NCBI GenBank assembly: GCA_963921935.1
Contig: OY998180.1
Coordinates: 64,620,551 to 64,684,550 of the forward strand
Reading direction: 5' to 3'
From: Galeruca laticollis
Lineage: Eukaryota; Arthropoda; Insecta; Coleoptera; Chrysomelidae
DNA length: 64,000 nt
Part shown: piece after piece, positions 39,915 to 50,611 of the stretch
How positions within the stretch are numbered: position 1 is the first letter of the stretch
How the letters are laid out: each line of letters opens with the position of its first letter
Position numbers and translations under genes: made by a program
The notes under the pieces: model-generated
The model's database searches: none
What the model saw: the letters and a program-made list of their open reading frames with translations, nothing else
Told to the model about the DNA's origin: nothing

Positions 39915-41612
39915 ATGATAATGGATGTTCACCGAGTCCTAAGCAGTGGACTAAGGTATGAGCTTATGATTAGAGGTCTCCCGATGGGACGAACCGTTAG
40001 CGAGGACCGCGCAACGTTACGGACAGCATTAAGAAGAGAGCGTGAAGGAACTTCTGTAGCTCCAATAAATGTCGGGATTCTAGAACCAGAAGAAGAATTA
40101 AAAATTTGTGAAGGAAAACTAAATGACCTGGAAATGGCCATAGGAAATTTTAATACCAATAATCCCGATAATGATTACCGAAGGATCACATCTCGATTAA
40201 TTCAGCTTCAACAGCGACTAGAGAGGATCCAGTTCGAAGGCGCATCCAACTTAGAACAAATAAGACAATTGCTAATTAATAAGAGTATGATCGCTTTATA
40301 TTCGACTCGGGAATTGATGGAGGACAACTCACCAAGGGTTAACCCAATAGACACGGAAAATGTGGTCGAGGGTTCTTTATTAGACGAACCGAATGCGTTA
40401 ATCCCAGAAATTGTACTACAACAGCCAAATTTAGGTGAAGACTCTCTATCTCAACGGGGCAATAGTTACTGTATGGGAACGGCCAGTACGCACCCTAACA
40501 CACTATATACTCGAACTGACGAAAATACCACCCACAATTTTAAACTAGCTTCTATGAATAGATTAACTTTGCGAGATCGGTCATCCGACGGATATTATAC
40601 GACAGCACCATCCAATAGACCTCAGAAAGAGCTACCAACTTCATACTCTATAGGAACTTTACCGAGGACATTACACCCATCAGATCCTGTTTCTGGTTGT
40701 AGTAATATTGTAAATAGGGTCAGATTCAATGAAGAAACCGCCTCACGGCCTCCGATGGGAGCATCAAGCGCAGTTTCCGGACTACCGTTTGTCACCACCT
40801 CTCAGCGAAGTCCTGATATGCAACCCGCTCGTGGAAGTGGATTAACTTTACGACCACTGTACACTCATACGGATAACACGGAAGTTGATGCAGCTCGAGG
40901 ACTACCCAATGAGTATTCGTTTGTTTCGAATTTTCCAAATGTTGGGAGGAGAAGTACTCTGATTCATGACAATATGTCTAGCACCGATTTTCCAGATGAT
41001 TCATTTCATTATAAACCATATTTAGACGTCAGCCGTTGGAAGGTCCAGTATGATGGTCAATCCAGCGTAAACAATTTTATAGAGCGAATCGAAGAATTAC
41101 GAATAGCTAGGGGAATTTCTAAAAAAAGGTTGTTGAGAGCAGCCCCGGAGCTTTTTACCAAAGAGGCTCTTATTTGGTTTAGGACACAAGAATTCAGATC
41201 TTGGAATGAGTTAGAAACTGAACCTAGAGAATCATTTCAGCCATATGATTACGAGTATGACCTAATGGAAGAAATCCGCAAACGTACTCAAGGCTCTAAG
41301 GAAAGAATAGTTACCTACGTAGCATCCATGGAAAACCTTTTCAAGAAGTTATGTTCTAACAGACCCTCGGAGGAAACTAGAGTCAATATGATTAGGCGAA
41401 ACATGTTGCCCTCAATTCAAATGCAATTGGCTTTATACAAAGTTAACACTATTACAGACTTAATAAGCTTTGGTCGAGCCGTAGAAGAGACAGCCACGAG
41501 AGTACAAAATTTTGTCCTCCGCCTAGCAACCATCGTAATCTTCTTGAACCGGAGCTGGCCTACAGAAAGCCTCCAGGAGGTACCTCTTTTCCAAACCATG
41601 TCACTTCTATAG
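39915..41612 (+). CDS. gag: Gypsy Gag, main frame (capsid part)
   Basis: 565 codons. Residues ~10-120 hold the helical N-terminus 'GLRYELMIRGLPMGRTVSE' and 'GKLNDLEMAIGNF'. The middle is Ser/Thr/Pro-rich. From ~375 the capsid-like part reads 'DVSRWKVQYDGQSSVNNFIE', 'ALIWFRTQEFRSW' and 'IRKRTQGSKERIVTYVASM', then 'PSIQMQLALYKVNTITDLI'. These are standard Gypsy capsid motifs. A frameshift near 41515 moves the proline-rich and nucleocapsid part into another frame, so the last ~30 residues here are out of frame. The ATG at 39915 is the first of the long frame; a second ATG is at 39921. Confidence 0.88.
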   Translation: MIMDVHRVLSSGLRYELMIRGLPMGRTVSEDRATLRTALRREREGTSVAPINVGILEPEEELKICEGKLNDLEMAIGNFNTNNPDNDYRRITSRLIQLQQRLERIQFEGASNLEQIRQLLINKSMIALYSTRELMEDNSPRVNPIDTENVVEGSLLDEPNALIPEIVLQQPNLGEDSLSQRGNSYCMGTASTHPNTLYTRTDENTTHNFKLASMNRLTLRDRSSDGYYTTAPSNRPQKELPTSYSIGTLPRTLHPSDPVSGCSNIVNRVRFNEETASRPPMGASSAVSGLPFVTTSQRSPDMQPARGSGLTLRPLYTHTDNTEVDAARGLPNEYSFVSNFPNVGRRSTLIHDNMSSTDFPDDSFHYKPYLDVSRWKVQYDGQSSVNNFIERIEELRIARGISKKRLLRAAPELFTKEALIWFRTQEFRSWNELETEPRESFQPYDYEYDLMEEIRKRTQGSKERIVTYVASMENLFKKLCSNRPSEETRVNMIRRNMLPSIQMQLALYKVNTITDLISFGRAVEETATRVQNFVLRLATIVIFLNRSWPTESLQEVPLFQTMSLL

Positions 41613-41932
41613 GTTCATCATGCGCAGCGAACACGGAATTGTCGGCGAATCTAAGCTCAGGAAGGACTTTTAATTCGGCTGATCTAAGTGGATCCACAAC
41701 TTCTGATTCGTCACCTCAATCAACAACAGTTTCAGTGGTTAACTCTCCTTCGGAGACAACAAATTCAGTTATTCAATCCGGCCCACTTTGTTGGAATTGT
41801 CAAAGTCGTGGGCACAGGTTTCGGAAGTACTCAGAACGAAAGCGATTCTTTTGCTACAAGTGTGGTATGCAAAATGTTTCTACTAATAATTGCCCGGATT
41901 GTCAAAAAAATGGCAGCGGAAATCGGAATTAG
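41515..41932 (+). pseudogene. gag: Gypsy Gag nucleocapsid part (shifted frame)
   Basis: After the shift the frame reads 'SNHRNLLEPELAYRKPPGG', then a Ser/Thr-rich segment, then 'LCWNCQSRGHRFRKYSERK'. The first knuckle has C-x2-C-x4-H but a Tyr-Ser where the last Cys should be. A second motif 'CYKCGMQNVSTNNCPDC' follows. It closes at TAG 41930-41932 and overlaps pol by about 40 bases. A slippery heptamer lies in the overlap. Confidence 0.8.
41905..41911 (+). promoter_or_regulatory. Candidate -1 ribosomal frameshift site between gag and pol
   Basis: A-AAA-AAT, in the zero frame of the nucleocapsid (codons TGT CAA AAA AAT), fits the X-XXY-YYZ rule. A slip of -1 enters the pol frame ('KKWQRKSELG') upstream of the gag stop at 41930. 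Many Gypsy elements express pol this way. The downstream structure was not assessed. Confidence 0.6.
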
Positions 41933-43779
41933 GTCGGGATCTGGTTTCCCATACCCTGTCCGATCGATTTAGGTATATTGTAGATTACGTTTTAGAACAT
42001 GTTCAGGATGATCATCGTCCTTACTTAAAAGTTAAGTTGTACGATTTTCAATTTCTTGGTTTGTTAGATTCGGGATGTAGTAAGACCATTTTGGGAAAAT
42101 TTGGTTGGGATATTCTTAAGTCAGTGTGTACCTTGAACCCATGCACTAATAGATCTTGTACTGTAGCTAATGGAAACAAGTGTTCAGCTATCGGTACTAT
42201 TCAAGTACCTATTCAGTTACAAACTAAAGTTAAACTTTTGGAAATTCTATTGGTCCCAGAAATACCTCACCATCTAATTCTAGGTATAGATTTTTGGCAG
42301 CAAATGGAAATAGTACCGAATCTTCATTCCGGCGAATGTAAATTTATGTCGGAGAACACTCCGCTGGATATAGGATGTTTAGAGAGTGGTGATCATCTTA
42401 CAGACGCTGAACGTGAACAACTCAATCAATTGATTTCTAGTACTTTTAAAAACAAGGAGAATAAACTTGGCTGCACTACAGCTGTTGAACATGTAATACG
42501 GACAAACTCACCACCCATCAAACAAAGACATTACCCTCTGAGTCCAGCACTACAAAACTATGTCAATGCTGAGTTAAAAAACATGCTAGAAGAAGGAATT
42601 ATCGAGCCTTCTACGTCACCGTGGACTTCTCCAATAGTCATGGTTAGAAAACCAGATAACACATAAAGGTTCTGCGTAAATTACAAAAAGCTGAACGAGG
42701 TAAGCGAACCGGATGCCTACCCTCTACCATTCGTAAGCGCAACCCTTGATAAATTACGCAACGCTCGATATCTCAGCACTTTAGATACCAAATCGGCATA
42801 TTGGCAGATACCGCTCGCGGAAGCTTCACGTCCCCTCACTGCCTTTGTTGTGCCTACAAGAGGATTGTTCCAGTTTCGACGAATGCCGTTTGGGTTGCAC
42901 AATGCGCCTGCGACATGGCAACGTTTCATCGATAGAGTAATAGGAGTTGATTTAGAGGCGTTTGTGTTTGTATACCTTGATGATATTGTAATTTGCACTC
43001 CTACTTTCGAGAAACATATGGAGGTTCTAAAAGAAGTAATACGGCGCATAACAGAATCGGGGTTAACGTTGAATGAAAGCAAATGTTGTCTGTGTAAACC
43101 TGAATTAAAATTCTTAGGATACGTTGTTAATTCCTCTGGATTATTGGTTGACCCAGAAAAAGTCAAAGCAATAATCGAAATCCCTTCTCCACGAAATGTT
43201 ACCGAAGTACGCCGTATAATTGGTCTCGCATTGTGGTATCGTCGCTTCATCCCTCAATTTTCCACTTTAACCGCTCCAATAACAGCTTTACTAAAGAAAA
43301 ACGCACATTTTCATTGGAGCAACGAATGCGAAGAAGCCTTAAAGGAAATCAAGAACCACTTGATATCTGCACCTGTCCTGTGTTGTCCAAATTTTACCTT
43401 ACCCTTCATCATACAGACTGATGCATCTAACAGCGGACTTGGGGCTGTTTTAACGCAAGAGGATAGCGGAGGAGAGAAGGTAGTATGCTACCTCAGTCGC
43501 ACTCTCACCCATTCAGAAAGAAAATTTTCAACCACCGAAAAGGAATGCTTAGCGGTACTTTTTGCTATTGAGAAATTTCGACCATATATTGAAGGCACTA
43601 AGTTTAAAGTAGTAACCGATCACTGGAGTCTCAAGTGGCTATTTAGTATAAGGGATCCGGTAGGCCGCATAGCTCGATGGGCATTAAGGCTTCAACAGTA
43701 CGACTTTGAGATAGTACATCGTAAAGGAAAATGTAGTTCCGGATGTTTTGTCTCGGAGTGTTCCGGAGGTGGAATATAA
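41912..43779 (+). pseudogene. pol: Gypsy Pol: protease, reverse transcriptase, RNase H
   Basis: The protease has 'FLGLLDSGCSKTILG' (D-S-G active site) and 'HLILGIDFW'. The RT starts 'EGIIEPSTSPWTSPIVMVRK', then 'LDTKSAYWQIPL' (motif A), 'FQFRRMPFGLHNAPATWQRF' (motif B), 'VFVYLDDIVI' (Y-L-D-D) and 'KCCLCKPELKFLGYVV'. RNase H has 'IQTDASNSGLGAVL', 'TEKECLAVLFAI' and 'VVTDHWSLKWLF'. A TAA at 42664-42666 splits the RT between 'KPDNT' and 'RFCVNYKKL' in the same frame. A shift near 43735 ends this frame at 43779 before the integrase. Otherwise the catalytic residues are intact. Confidence 0.92.
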
Positions 43780-45055
43780 TTCCCTAATAGACATAACTTC
43801 TGACGCCGATGCATGGTATAACAAAATGTTGGATCTAGTTGCGAAGAAACCATTTCAGTACCCGCTATGGAGAAAAGAGAGTGGGAAACTTTATAAAAGA
43901 TCAAATCTGGGACATCCTGAACTAGTGACGCATCCCAGTCGACAATGGCTGTTAGTAGTGCCCAAGAATAAAAGAACTGAGGTTATTCGTTTGAATCATG
44001 ATCCACCGGCCTGTGGGCATGCAGGAATTTATAAGACTCTTGGCCGTATATCAACTTATTATTATTGGCCGAAGATGAAAAAGGATGTAGCTAATTACAT
44101 ATCTAGATGTAAAGTATGTTTAGCCACCAAACCTGAACAGAAAAAGCCAGCTGGATTTATGCTCAGTAAGTCTTCGTCTGTTTCTAACCCATTCGATCTC
44201 CTCTATGTTGACCTAGTTGGCCCTTTACCGACAGGTTCTTCAGGGTTCAAGTTTATTTTATCTGTAAGTGATGCTTTTAGCAAATTCTGCGTTTTCTTCC
44301 CTCTTCGAAATTCCACGACAAATCTTGTTGTTAAACCATTAGAGGAACAAGTTATTCTTATATTTGGTGCTCCTAAACGACTACTCGCCGATAATGGACC
44401 TCAATTCAAAAGCGATGGATTTAAGAGATTGATGAAACAATATGGGATTCAACATATATTTACCGCTAATTATCACCCACAATCAAACCCAGTCGAAAGG
44501 GTTCATAGAGTCCTTAAAACCATGTTGGCCGCGTACATTAGAGATAACCATCGTGCATGGGATAAGTATCTACCGCATATTGGATGGGCTATTCGATCTG
44601 CGCAACATGAGGTAACAGGTACTACGCCCAATATGATAATATTTGGACGAGAGATCACTATCGACGGTAGTTCGAATATTATTAAAGACCAACATATTGA
44701 CTTTGACAGAAACAGAGATACATCGGATAAAAATGACTGTTTTCAAAATTTATTTCAAGAAATTAGGGAACGTTTGGGGAATGCTTACGAAAAAAATAAA
44801 CGGATTCACGATCTCAGACGACGTGACGAAAAATTTCATCTAGGACAAAAAGTATGGAAGAGGTCACATCATCTATCTGATGCTAGCAAGAATTTTTCGG
44901 CAAAACTATCACCAAAGTTTGAAGGGATTTATAAGATCATATTTGTTGTATCTCCTTGGACGTACGAGCTCCAAGATGTCGACGGACGTAGCATAGGTAT
45001 TTGGCATGCCAAAGACCTGAAGGCACACCCACCTGATCTTGATGATACAAATTAA
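43738..45055 (+). CDS. pol: Gypsy integrase
   Basis: The frame opens with 'VVPDVLSRSVPEVEYNSL', the tether after RNase H. The zinc-binding region has 'IRLNHDPPACGHAGIYKT' and 'CKVCLATKP' (H-H-C-C pattern). The catalytic core has D in 'LLYVDLVGPLP', D in 'LLADNGPQFKSDGF' and E in 'HPQSNPVERVHRVLKTML', the D,D35E set. The C-terminal part, 'FHLGQKVWKRSHHLSDA' and 'SPKFEGIYKI', is the SH3-like region. No chromodomain is seen. The stop at 45053 lies ~160 bases before the 3' LTR, so there is no envelope gene. Confidence 0.92.
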
Positions 45056-45199
45056 TTAGTTTTAAATTTCGTATGGGTATCTCATTTTTTTTTGTAGATT
45101 AGATAGGAACTGTTGAATGGTTTATGTATTAAGTATATAGATTTTGTCCGATGACGAACGGCTTTATTAAAAGTTTTTTTTTTTGAAAAAAAAACTTTC

Positions 45200-45217
45200 T
45201 TTGAGGAAAGAGGGGTG
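45200..45217 (+). promoter_or_regulatory. Polypurine tract
   Basis: GAGGAAAGAGGGGTG immediately precedes the 3' LTR start TGTTACGGG at 45218, as expected for plus-strand priming. Confidence 0.8.
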
Positions 45218-46415
45218 TGTTACGGGTTTAAATAGTTTACACTGATTTCATAGGTATAAACAATGCAGTCTTTTCAAAGGATAAACCCCAAATAATTTCA
45301 AAATTTACCTTTAAACAAAATAAATTAATAAAATAAATAAATACATAGATTATTCTAAATAAATTCTTTTAATACTCTTCAAGTGTTGTTTATTAGTATA
45401 GGTTATAGTAATTGACATTAAAATTTCCATGGAACTCATAATTATATGTTAATTAATTCTGGTTCTATGTCATATATAAATCTGCATTTCTATGACTGGG
45501 CAGGTTCAAGGTTAAGCAGGTGATATATTTAAAATTTCTTAGCATTAAACTTTAACTTCAATCATGTCAACTCTTTTTTGTTGGTGATCTTTTTGATACC
45601 TTTTCTTTTTTTTTGGTCTTCGATTTTTAAGCATGAGCTTAGTTTTCTAGAATCTCTAGGATTTTTACGAAAAAAAAAGAAGAGAAACGCTATTAGTTGC
45701 TTTCAAATTGTATTTAGTTTTTGAAAACAATCTCTAAGAAGAGGATTTACAAATTTGAGCAATTAATATAATCCATCTAGGCCACACAAAATCATCGGTG
45801 AGTGCACAGATTGTAATTGATTAACTGATTCACAGTATATGACATAGAATTTTATTGTTTCAGGCCTTTTTCCCTTTTTCTTTTTCTTATACTTCTTCAC
45901 ATCACTATTTACCTATCAACTTTCTCATTATCTCTACAATATTATAGTCAAATATTAATTGGTAAGACCTCAACTGTATGGTGATCCAGGCATCGCATTC
46001 ACTGTTCCCTCCTAGATGGTGGTTATAGTTCACCACTACTACAGTAAGATTGTCCGATACAAATACCAGCAGCGTGGAATATAACTTTGATTGGAGGGAT
46101 ACATCAAATCAGCCAAGTAAGCTCTTTCCAATTAAATAGAAACTCTGGGGTGATCCCACAAACTTTCCGCTGAAAGAACAATATCGATATATTATATATA
46201 TAATACAATATTAATTTAAGACGGTTCACTTATAATTCTTTTTGGAAACCAACTGGTACCATTTGGGTTATTAATTTTGTTTAATCACAACTTCCAGTGT
46301 AAACAGTAATATTAAATTAGATTTATATTATAAAGTAAAATCCCCTTTATATTCACCCACCCCTACTCTACCGAATCAAAATAATATCTCAATGAGCTAG
46401 CCTACGGGGGTAATA
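45218..46415 (+). repeat. Gypsy 3' LTR, interrupted by a 421-bp insertion
   Basis: 45218-45418 and 45840-46415 together match the 5' LTR. The right end GTAATA is followed by the target duplication GGTT. Confidence 0.93.
45419..45839. mobile_element. 421-bp insertion in the Gypsy 3' LTR
   Basis: Absent from the 5' LTR. TGACAT flanks it at 45413-45418 and 45840-45845, a 6-bp duplication. It starts 'taaaatttcc' and ends 'cacagtata'. I see no inverted ends or coding motif. It is non-autonomous and its class is unknown. It is younger than the Gypsy integration. Confidence 0.75.
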
Positions 46416-47410
46416 GGTTGTTAAATTATTTTTAAGAGAGTTGGGTACTGTTCCAGTTGTACTGATAATTAATGGAAGGATTATTACACTGTCTTGTTTC
46501 CACTGTTGTTTAATCTGGAAGGCCAGGTCTGCGTATTTAGTTAACTTAGTTTGAAAAGTTTCATTTTTATTGTTGGAGTTAGGGACTGCGACATCAATAA
46601 TATATGTAATTTTTCGTGATTTGTCAAGGAGAATAACATCAGGACGGTTTACCACCACCGTTCTGTCCGTTAGTACCGTTCTGTCCCGGAAGCTCTCATT
46701 CTCCAAGACATTTTCAGGTGTATAGTGATAATACGGTACCGGGTCTTCTGAGAGTTTGTTGATAGATGCTAGTTTCAGGTGAACAATTTTGGCCACACAG
46801 TTGTGGCGGTGTAGGTATTCAGAGTGTGCTAGGCTTGTACATCCTCCAATGATGTGCTGGATTATCTCAGATGTTTGAACACATTTTCGGCATTTATCAT
46901 CCGTTAAACTTGGGTCTTTCGCTATATATTTAAGATAATTTTTTGTGACAATGACCTGGTCCTGTATGCCTTAATGAAGCCTTCTGTTTCAGGGAATAAA
47001 GTGCCATGACTTAGCTACAGATTTGAAGCTTCCGTATCTATTCCCTCATCATACAGATCATGTGGATGTCTTCCATGCAGCGCTTTTCTTTTCCATGTAT
47101 CCGTTTTAAGATTCACTTGCTCCCTCTGTGTTGCGATTTGTGGATGAGCTGAACTTAAATCCAGTGGGGTATAACCTTTATCGGTCAGACATACAGCTCT
47201 GTGCAATGGAGAGTCCTGCTGTGTTTGGATAAAATATTTTTGCAAACCTGCACATTGTTTTTGATGATGATAGTTGATATCAAGTAAACCTCTTCCTCCT
47301 TGGATTCTTGGTATTGTGAGCATTTCAATAGCTGCCCTAGGGTGATGTGCACGGTATTGAGTTAAGATAGTTCTAGTTTTTCGCTCGATATCCTCTATTT
47401 CTGTCCCAGT
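46416..47410 (-). pseudogene. R4-2 CCHC knuckle and restriction-like endonuclease
   Basis: The frame 47323-47015 contains 'MLTIPRIQGGRGLLDINYHH', 'DKGYTPLDLSSAHP' and 'ALHGRHPHDL', matching the R4-1 thumb-to-knuckle region. A broken frame near 46860-46900 has 'CRKCVQTSEII' and an H...C pair of the knuckle. The frame 46796-46416 has 'VVNRPDVILLDKSR' and 'YIIDVAVPNSNN', the P-D...D endonuclease core, then 'IISTTGTVPNSLKNNLTT'. At that point Gypsy cuts the frame. Confidence 0.82.
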
Positions 47411-48285
47411 CTATTTAATAATTCCGAATGTGTAGGTTAGGATGGGGATAGCATAGGTGTTAACTGCCTTTGTTGTATTTTTTGCATCAAGTTTTGTTTT
47501 CAGTATTGCCCTCAACCGTCTTATATACGCTTCCCGCATCTGGTTCTTCACAAACTTATGCTCTGTATGGACTGACTGTTGCATACCCAGGTATTTATAG
47601 GTTTCTCCTTCTTGCATTGCTTCTAAAGTGTTACCATCGTTAAGATCGAATGCGTGTGTACTATGCTTTCCTTTTATCAGCGTCTGGGTTCTACACTTTT
47701 TAAGCCCAAACTCCATTAGGATGTCTCGGGAAAAGATTTTTACAGTGGTTAGTAGTGAGTTGATATGAGCTTCGGTCCCAGCATAAAGTTTAATGTCGAC
47801 CATATATAGTAAGTGTGTAACCTTTTGTTGGACTGTACCGTTCGTCTTGATGGCAAATCCGTGTTTACTTGCATTTAATAAATGGGAAAGCGGGTTCAGG
47901 GCAAGGCAGAACCAGAATGGACTTAACGAATCCCCTTGAAAAATTCCTTTGTGAATTTTAATCAAGTAAGTGATAACAGTACCGTCATGATAACTAAGCT
48001 GAACTTGTGTCGACCACTGAGACATCAGATGACGAAGAAGATCGATAATAGGAGGTGCTATTTTGTAAATAAGGAGAGATTAACCATGAATGTGGTACAG
48101 AATCAAATGCCTTCCGATAATCTATGTAAGCTGTATATAAGTTTCTTTTCTTATGTAGGGCTTGCTTGAGTATAACAGCATCTATTAAAAGTTGTTCCTT
48201 GCAGCCCTGTGCACTTTTGATACACCCTTTCTGTTCTGAAGAGATAATATTATTTTCTTGACAGTGTTTGTAAATTTCTTTAGAT
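47411..48285 (-). pseudogene. R4-2 reverse transcriptase
   Basis: Upstream pieces on the minus strand read 'NIISSEQKGCIKSAQGCKEQ' and 'TAYIDYRKAFDSVPHSWL' (motif A) near 48240-48080. After a frame break the frame 48025-47411 has 'IHKGIFQGDSLSPFWFCLAL' (motif B) and 'HLLYMVDIKLYAGTEA'. There the catalytic Y-M-D-D is changed to Y-M-V-D. 'TYKYLGMQQSVHTEH' is motif E and 'TYAIPILTYTFGIIK' is the thumb. The lost catalytic aspartate shows it is dead. Confidence 0.82.
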
Positions 48286-48288
48286 TCT

Positions 48289-48303
48289 TTATTATTATTA
48301 TTA
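48289..48303. repeat. Short TTA run joining R4-2 and D2
   Basis: 'ttattattattatta' lies between the truncated 5' end of R4-2 (minus strand) and the truncated 5' end of D2 (plus strand). Confidence 0.85.
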
Positions 48304-49938
48304 CTATTCGTTCAAATAGCGTTAATATTAATGCCGACGATTTAAATAATTTTTTCACTACCGTTTCTGAAAAACTTATTGAATCACTTAATGATCCATA
48401 TACGCACTATATTTCCTTCCTGAATAAAATGCAAAAACCTCCATTTTCATTTTTCATGCTACCATTTTTAGAATCTGATGTACTTGAGGCCATTCATTCC
48501 CTCAAAAACAAATTAAGTACCGATTACTATGGCTTAAATGCACAAATGATTAAGGCCTCCAGCACTTCTTTAGATGCACCCCTAACAGTTGCTCTAAACA
48601 AGTACACTATCGAAGGCATTTGGCCCAACTCTTTAAAAATATCAAAAATTGTGCCCGTTCATAAGGGGGGAGATATGGATGAACTGGATAATTACAGACC
48701 AATAGCGATCGTTCCCATATTATCTAAAATATTTGAGATCCTGATAAGGGATAGGTTTATATCTTATTTGGAAAAACAAAGTATTCTATTGGCGTCACAG
48801 TTAGCATTCCAAAAGAACAAGTCCACTGTCGCTGCATTCGGTACAATTGTGGATGACTACTTTATGTGATTTGTCTAAGGCGTTTGATTGCGTAATACTC
48901 AAATTCTTCTGGATAAAATGAAATTTCATGGTTTCAGAGATAAGCAATATGACCTTATGTTTTCTCATCTCAATAATAGATAGCAATACGTTTACTTGCA
49001 CAACGTACATTCACACGAACTTAAATTAAATAATGGAGTACCCCAGGGTTCCGTTCTGGGCCCTTCATTATTTTTAATTTACGTCAATGATATACACAAA
49101 TCTATGGAACAGCAGAGCAGAGTGGTTCTATATGCTGATGATGCTACCTTAATTTCAAACGAGGGAGTTACTGCGAGGAATGGAAGTCTTGATATGGCAA
49201 AAAATTGGTTTCAAGCAAATAAACTTAAACTAAATGAATCAAAAACTCAACATATTCTTTTCAGTGTTGACAAATTTGCAGAAAAGTCGGAGCCTGTTAA
49301 ATTGTTGGGACTTGTATTGGATACTTCGTTGACTTGGTCGAGCCAGATTGATCGATTATGCTCAAAAATATCGTCTGAAATATTCGTATTGAGACAGTTA
49401 CGTAAAAATATTAGTGACAATAATGTAATGAAAGTCGCCTACTGTGCCTTGATTCACAGTCACCTGTCTTATGGCATATCGCTATGGGGTAACTCAAGCG
49501 GGCTCCATAAGGTTTTTACGCTCCAAAAGGCAGCAATCCGAATTGTGGACGGATCAGCATAACGAGCGCATAGTATACAAATTTTTAAGAAATATAAGAT
49601 TCTGTGTCTACCCTGTCAATACATCTTTGACCAACTTCTAAGAATACATCGGGACCTAAATTCTATTTCGAGTCATAGGGATTTACACGGTTACAGTACT
49701 AGAAATGCAAATGATCTAGTAAATATCTTTTCACGTCTGTCAACGGTTAAACGGAATCGACTTGATTTCAATCTGTTTAATAAAATAGACAAACTACACC
49801 CGGAGGAAAAAATAAAGGAAATGAGCGATGCAAAATTTCCTAAATTTGTCAAAATTTATCTAATAGAACACTGTTTTTACAGCATTGATGAGTACATGAG
49901 CTATTTCTTTGAGAGTGCATTATACTTGAATACCTGAT
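48304..49938 (+). pseudogene. D2 reverse transcriptase and C-terminal region, broken
   Basis: The frame to 48869 has 'DDLNNFFTTVSEKLIESLND', 'LKISKIVPVHKGGDMDELDN' and 'YRPIAIVPILSKIFEILI' (motifs 1-2). Motif A ('CDLSKAFDC'-like, near 48865-48890) is frame-broken. The frame 48996-49562 has 'NGVPQGSVLGPSLFLIYVND' (motif B), 'VLYADDATLISN' (Y-A-D-D), 'KLKLNESKTQHILFSV', 'KLLGLVLDTSLTW' and 'VFTLQKAAIRIVDGSA', then a stop. The remaining C-terminal region ('YIFDQLLRIHRDLNS', 'IEHCFYSIDEYM') continues to about 49935. Confidence 0.8.
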
Positions 49939-50226
49939 GAAATATGGTTAACCTACGATAATTGTTTATTTTTTCTATACTTTTATATGTTTTTATATAG
50001 TTTTTCATCCTTTTATAATATGTCTTGGCGTACTTTTAGATTTTTATTCTATTGTAGATATTTTGTAACTATTTTTACTTTTTATTATGTGATTGTTCTC
50101 TTTTATTTTATTGTTCTTTCTCATAATGTAATTAATTATCTATTAATCGTTTGTAATTATATTAATATTTTATATGAAATGACTATAAACGTACCCTGTA
50201 TGTAAAATGGTCAATTAACGAATATA
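48304..50226 (+). mobile_element. CR1/L2-like retrotransposon D2, 5'-truncated
   Basis: Plus-strand RT and C-terminal region, related to D1 but clearly a different family (about half the residues differ). It begins just after a TTA run and ends with a 3' region ('tgtaaaatggtcaattaacg') leading into another TTA run. Confidence 0.8.
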
Positions 50227-50229
50227 TTA

Positions 50230-50292
<63 letters not shown>
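50227..50292. repeat. (TTA)n microsatellite between D2 and D1b
   Basis: About 60 bases of TTA repeats, at once the 3' flank of D2 and the 5' flank of D1b. Confidence 0.93.
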
Positions 50293-50300
50293 TTATCTTT

Positions 50301-50603
50301 ATGAGTGCAATCTTGAAAAGTGATGTCCATGAGGCTATATTGAAATTAAGTCATTCGTCATGTTTAGATTTTTACAATATAAATAGCAAAATATTGAGAC
50401 GTTGTATACACTCATTGACATATCCACTGACCATTTTATTTAATAAATGCTTAGAGGAAGGATCTTGGCCTGACTCCTTTAAAATATCAAAAATTATTCC
50501 ATTATATAAAAATGGTGATATAGATTCTCCAGAAAATTTTAGACCCATAGCAATTTTACCGACGATTAACAAAATATTTGAATTGATAGTCAAAGAAAAA
50601 TAA
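50301..50603 (+). pseudogene. D1b RT fingers
   Basis: 'ILKSDVHEAILKLSHSSCLD', 'NKCLEEGSWPDSFKISKII' and 'PENFRPIAILPTINKIFELI' give RT motifs 1-2. It stops at 50601 by a 1-nt shift relative to the next frame ('INYLEDKSLLTEFQFGYRK'). Confidence 0.82.
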
Positions 50604-50611
50604 TCAATTAT

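Larger units (their letters stand above)
37974..46415 (+). mobile_element. Full-length Gypsy (Ty3-type) LTR retrotransposon
   Basis: Two LTRs (37974-38744 and 45218-46415) flank gag and pol in the order protease-RT-RNase H-integrase, which defines Gypsy. The target duplication is GGTT on both sides (37970-37973 and 46416-46419). A primer-binding-like sequence follows the 5' LTR and a purine tract precedes the 3' LTR. Apart from the insertion, the LTRs differ at only a few sites (for example 'agtataagtt/agtataggtt' and 'cagacc/caggcc'), so integration is fairly recent. Three coding lesions are seen: a gag frameshift near 41515, a TAA at 42664 and a shift near 43735. Confidence 0.95.
46416..48290 (-). 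mobile_element. R4/Dong-like element R4-2, 5'-truncated (main part)
   Basis: Minus-strand remnant from RT motif A to the endonuclease, completed by the C-terminal end at 37857-37973 across the Gypsy insertion. It stops at a TTA run (48289-48303). The protein is broken into several frames by stops and shifts. It is clearly diverged from R4-1. Confidence 0.85.

Noticed and set aside
42717..43250. A 177-codon minus-strand frame under the Gypsy RT
   Set aside because: Antisense to a clearly coding pol region and without any domain pattern.
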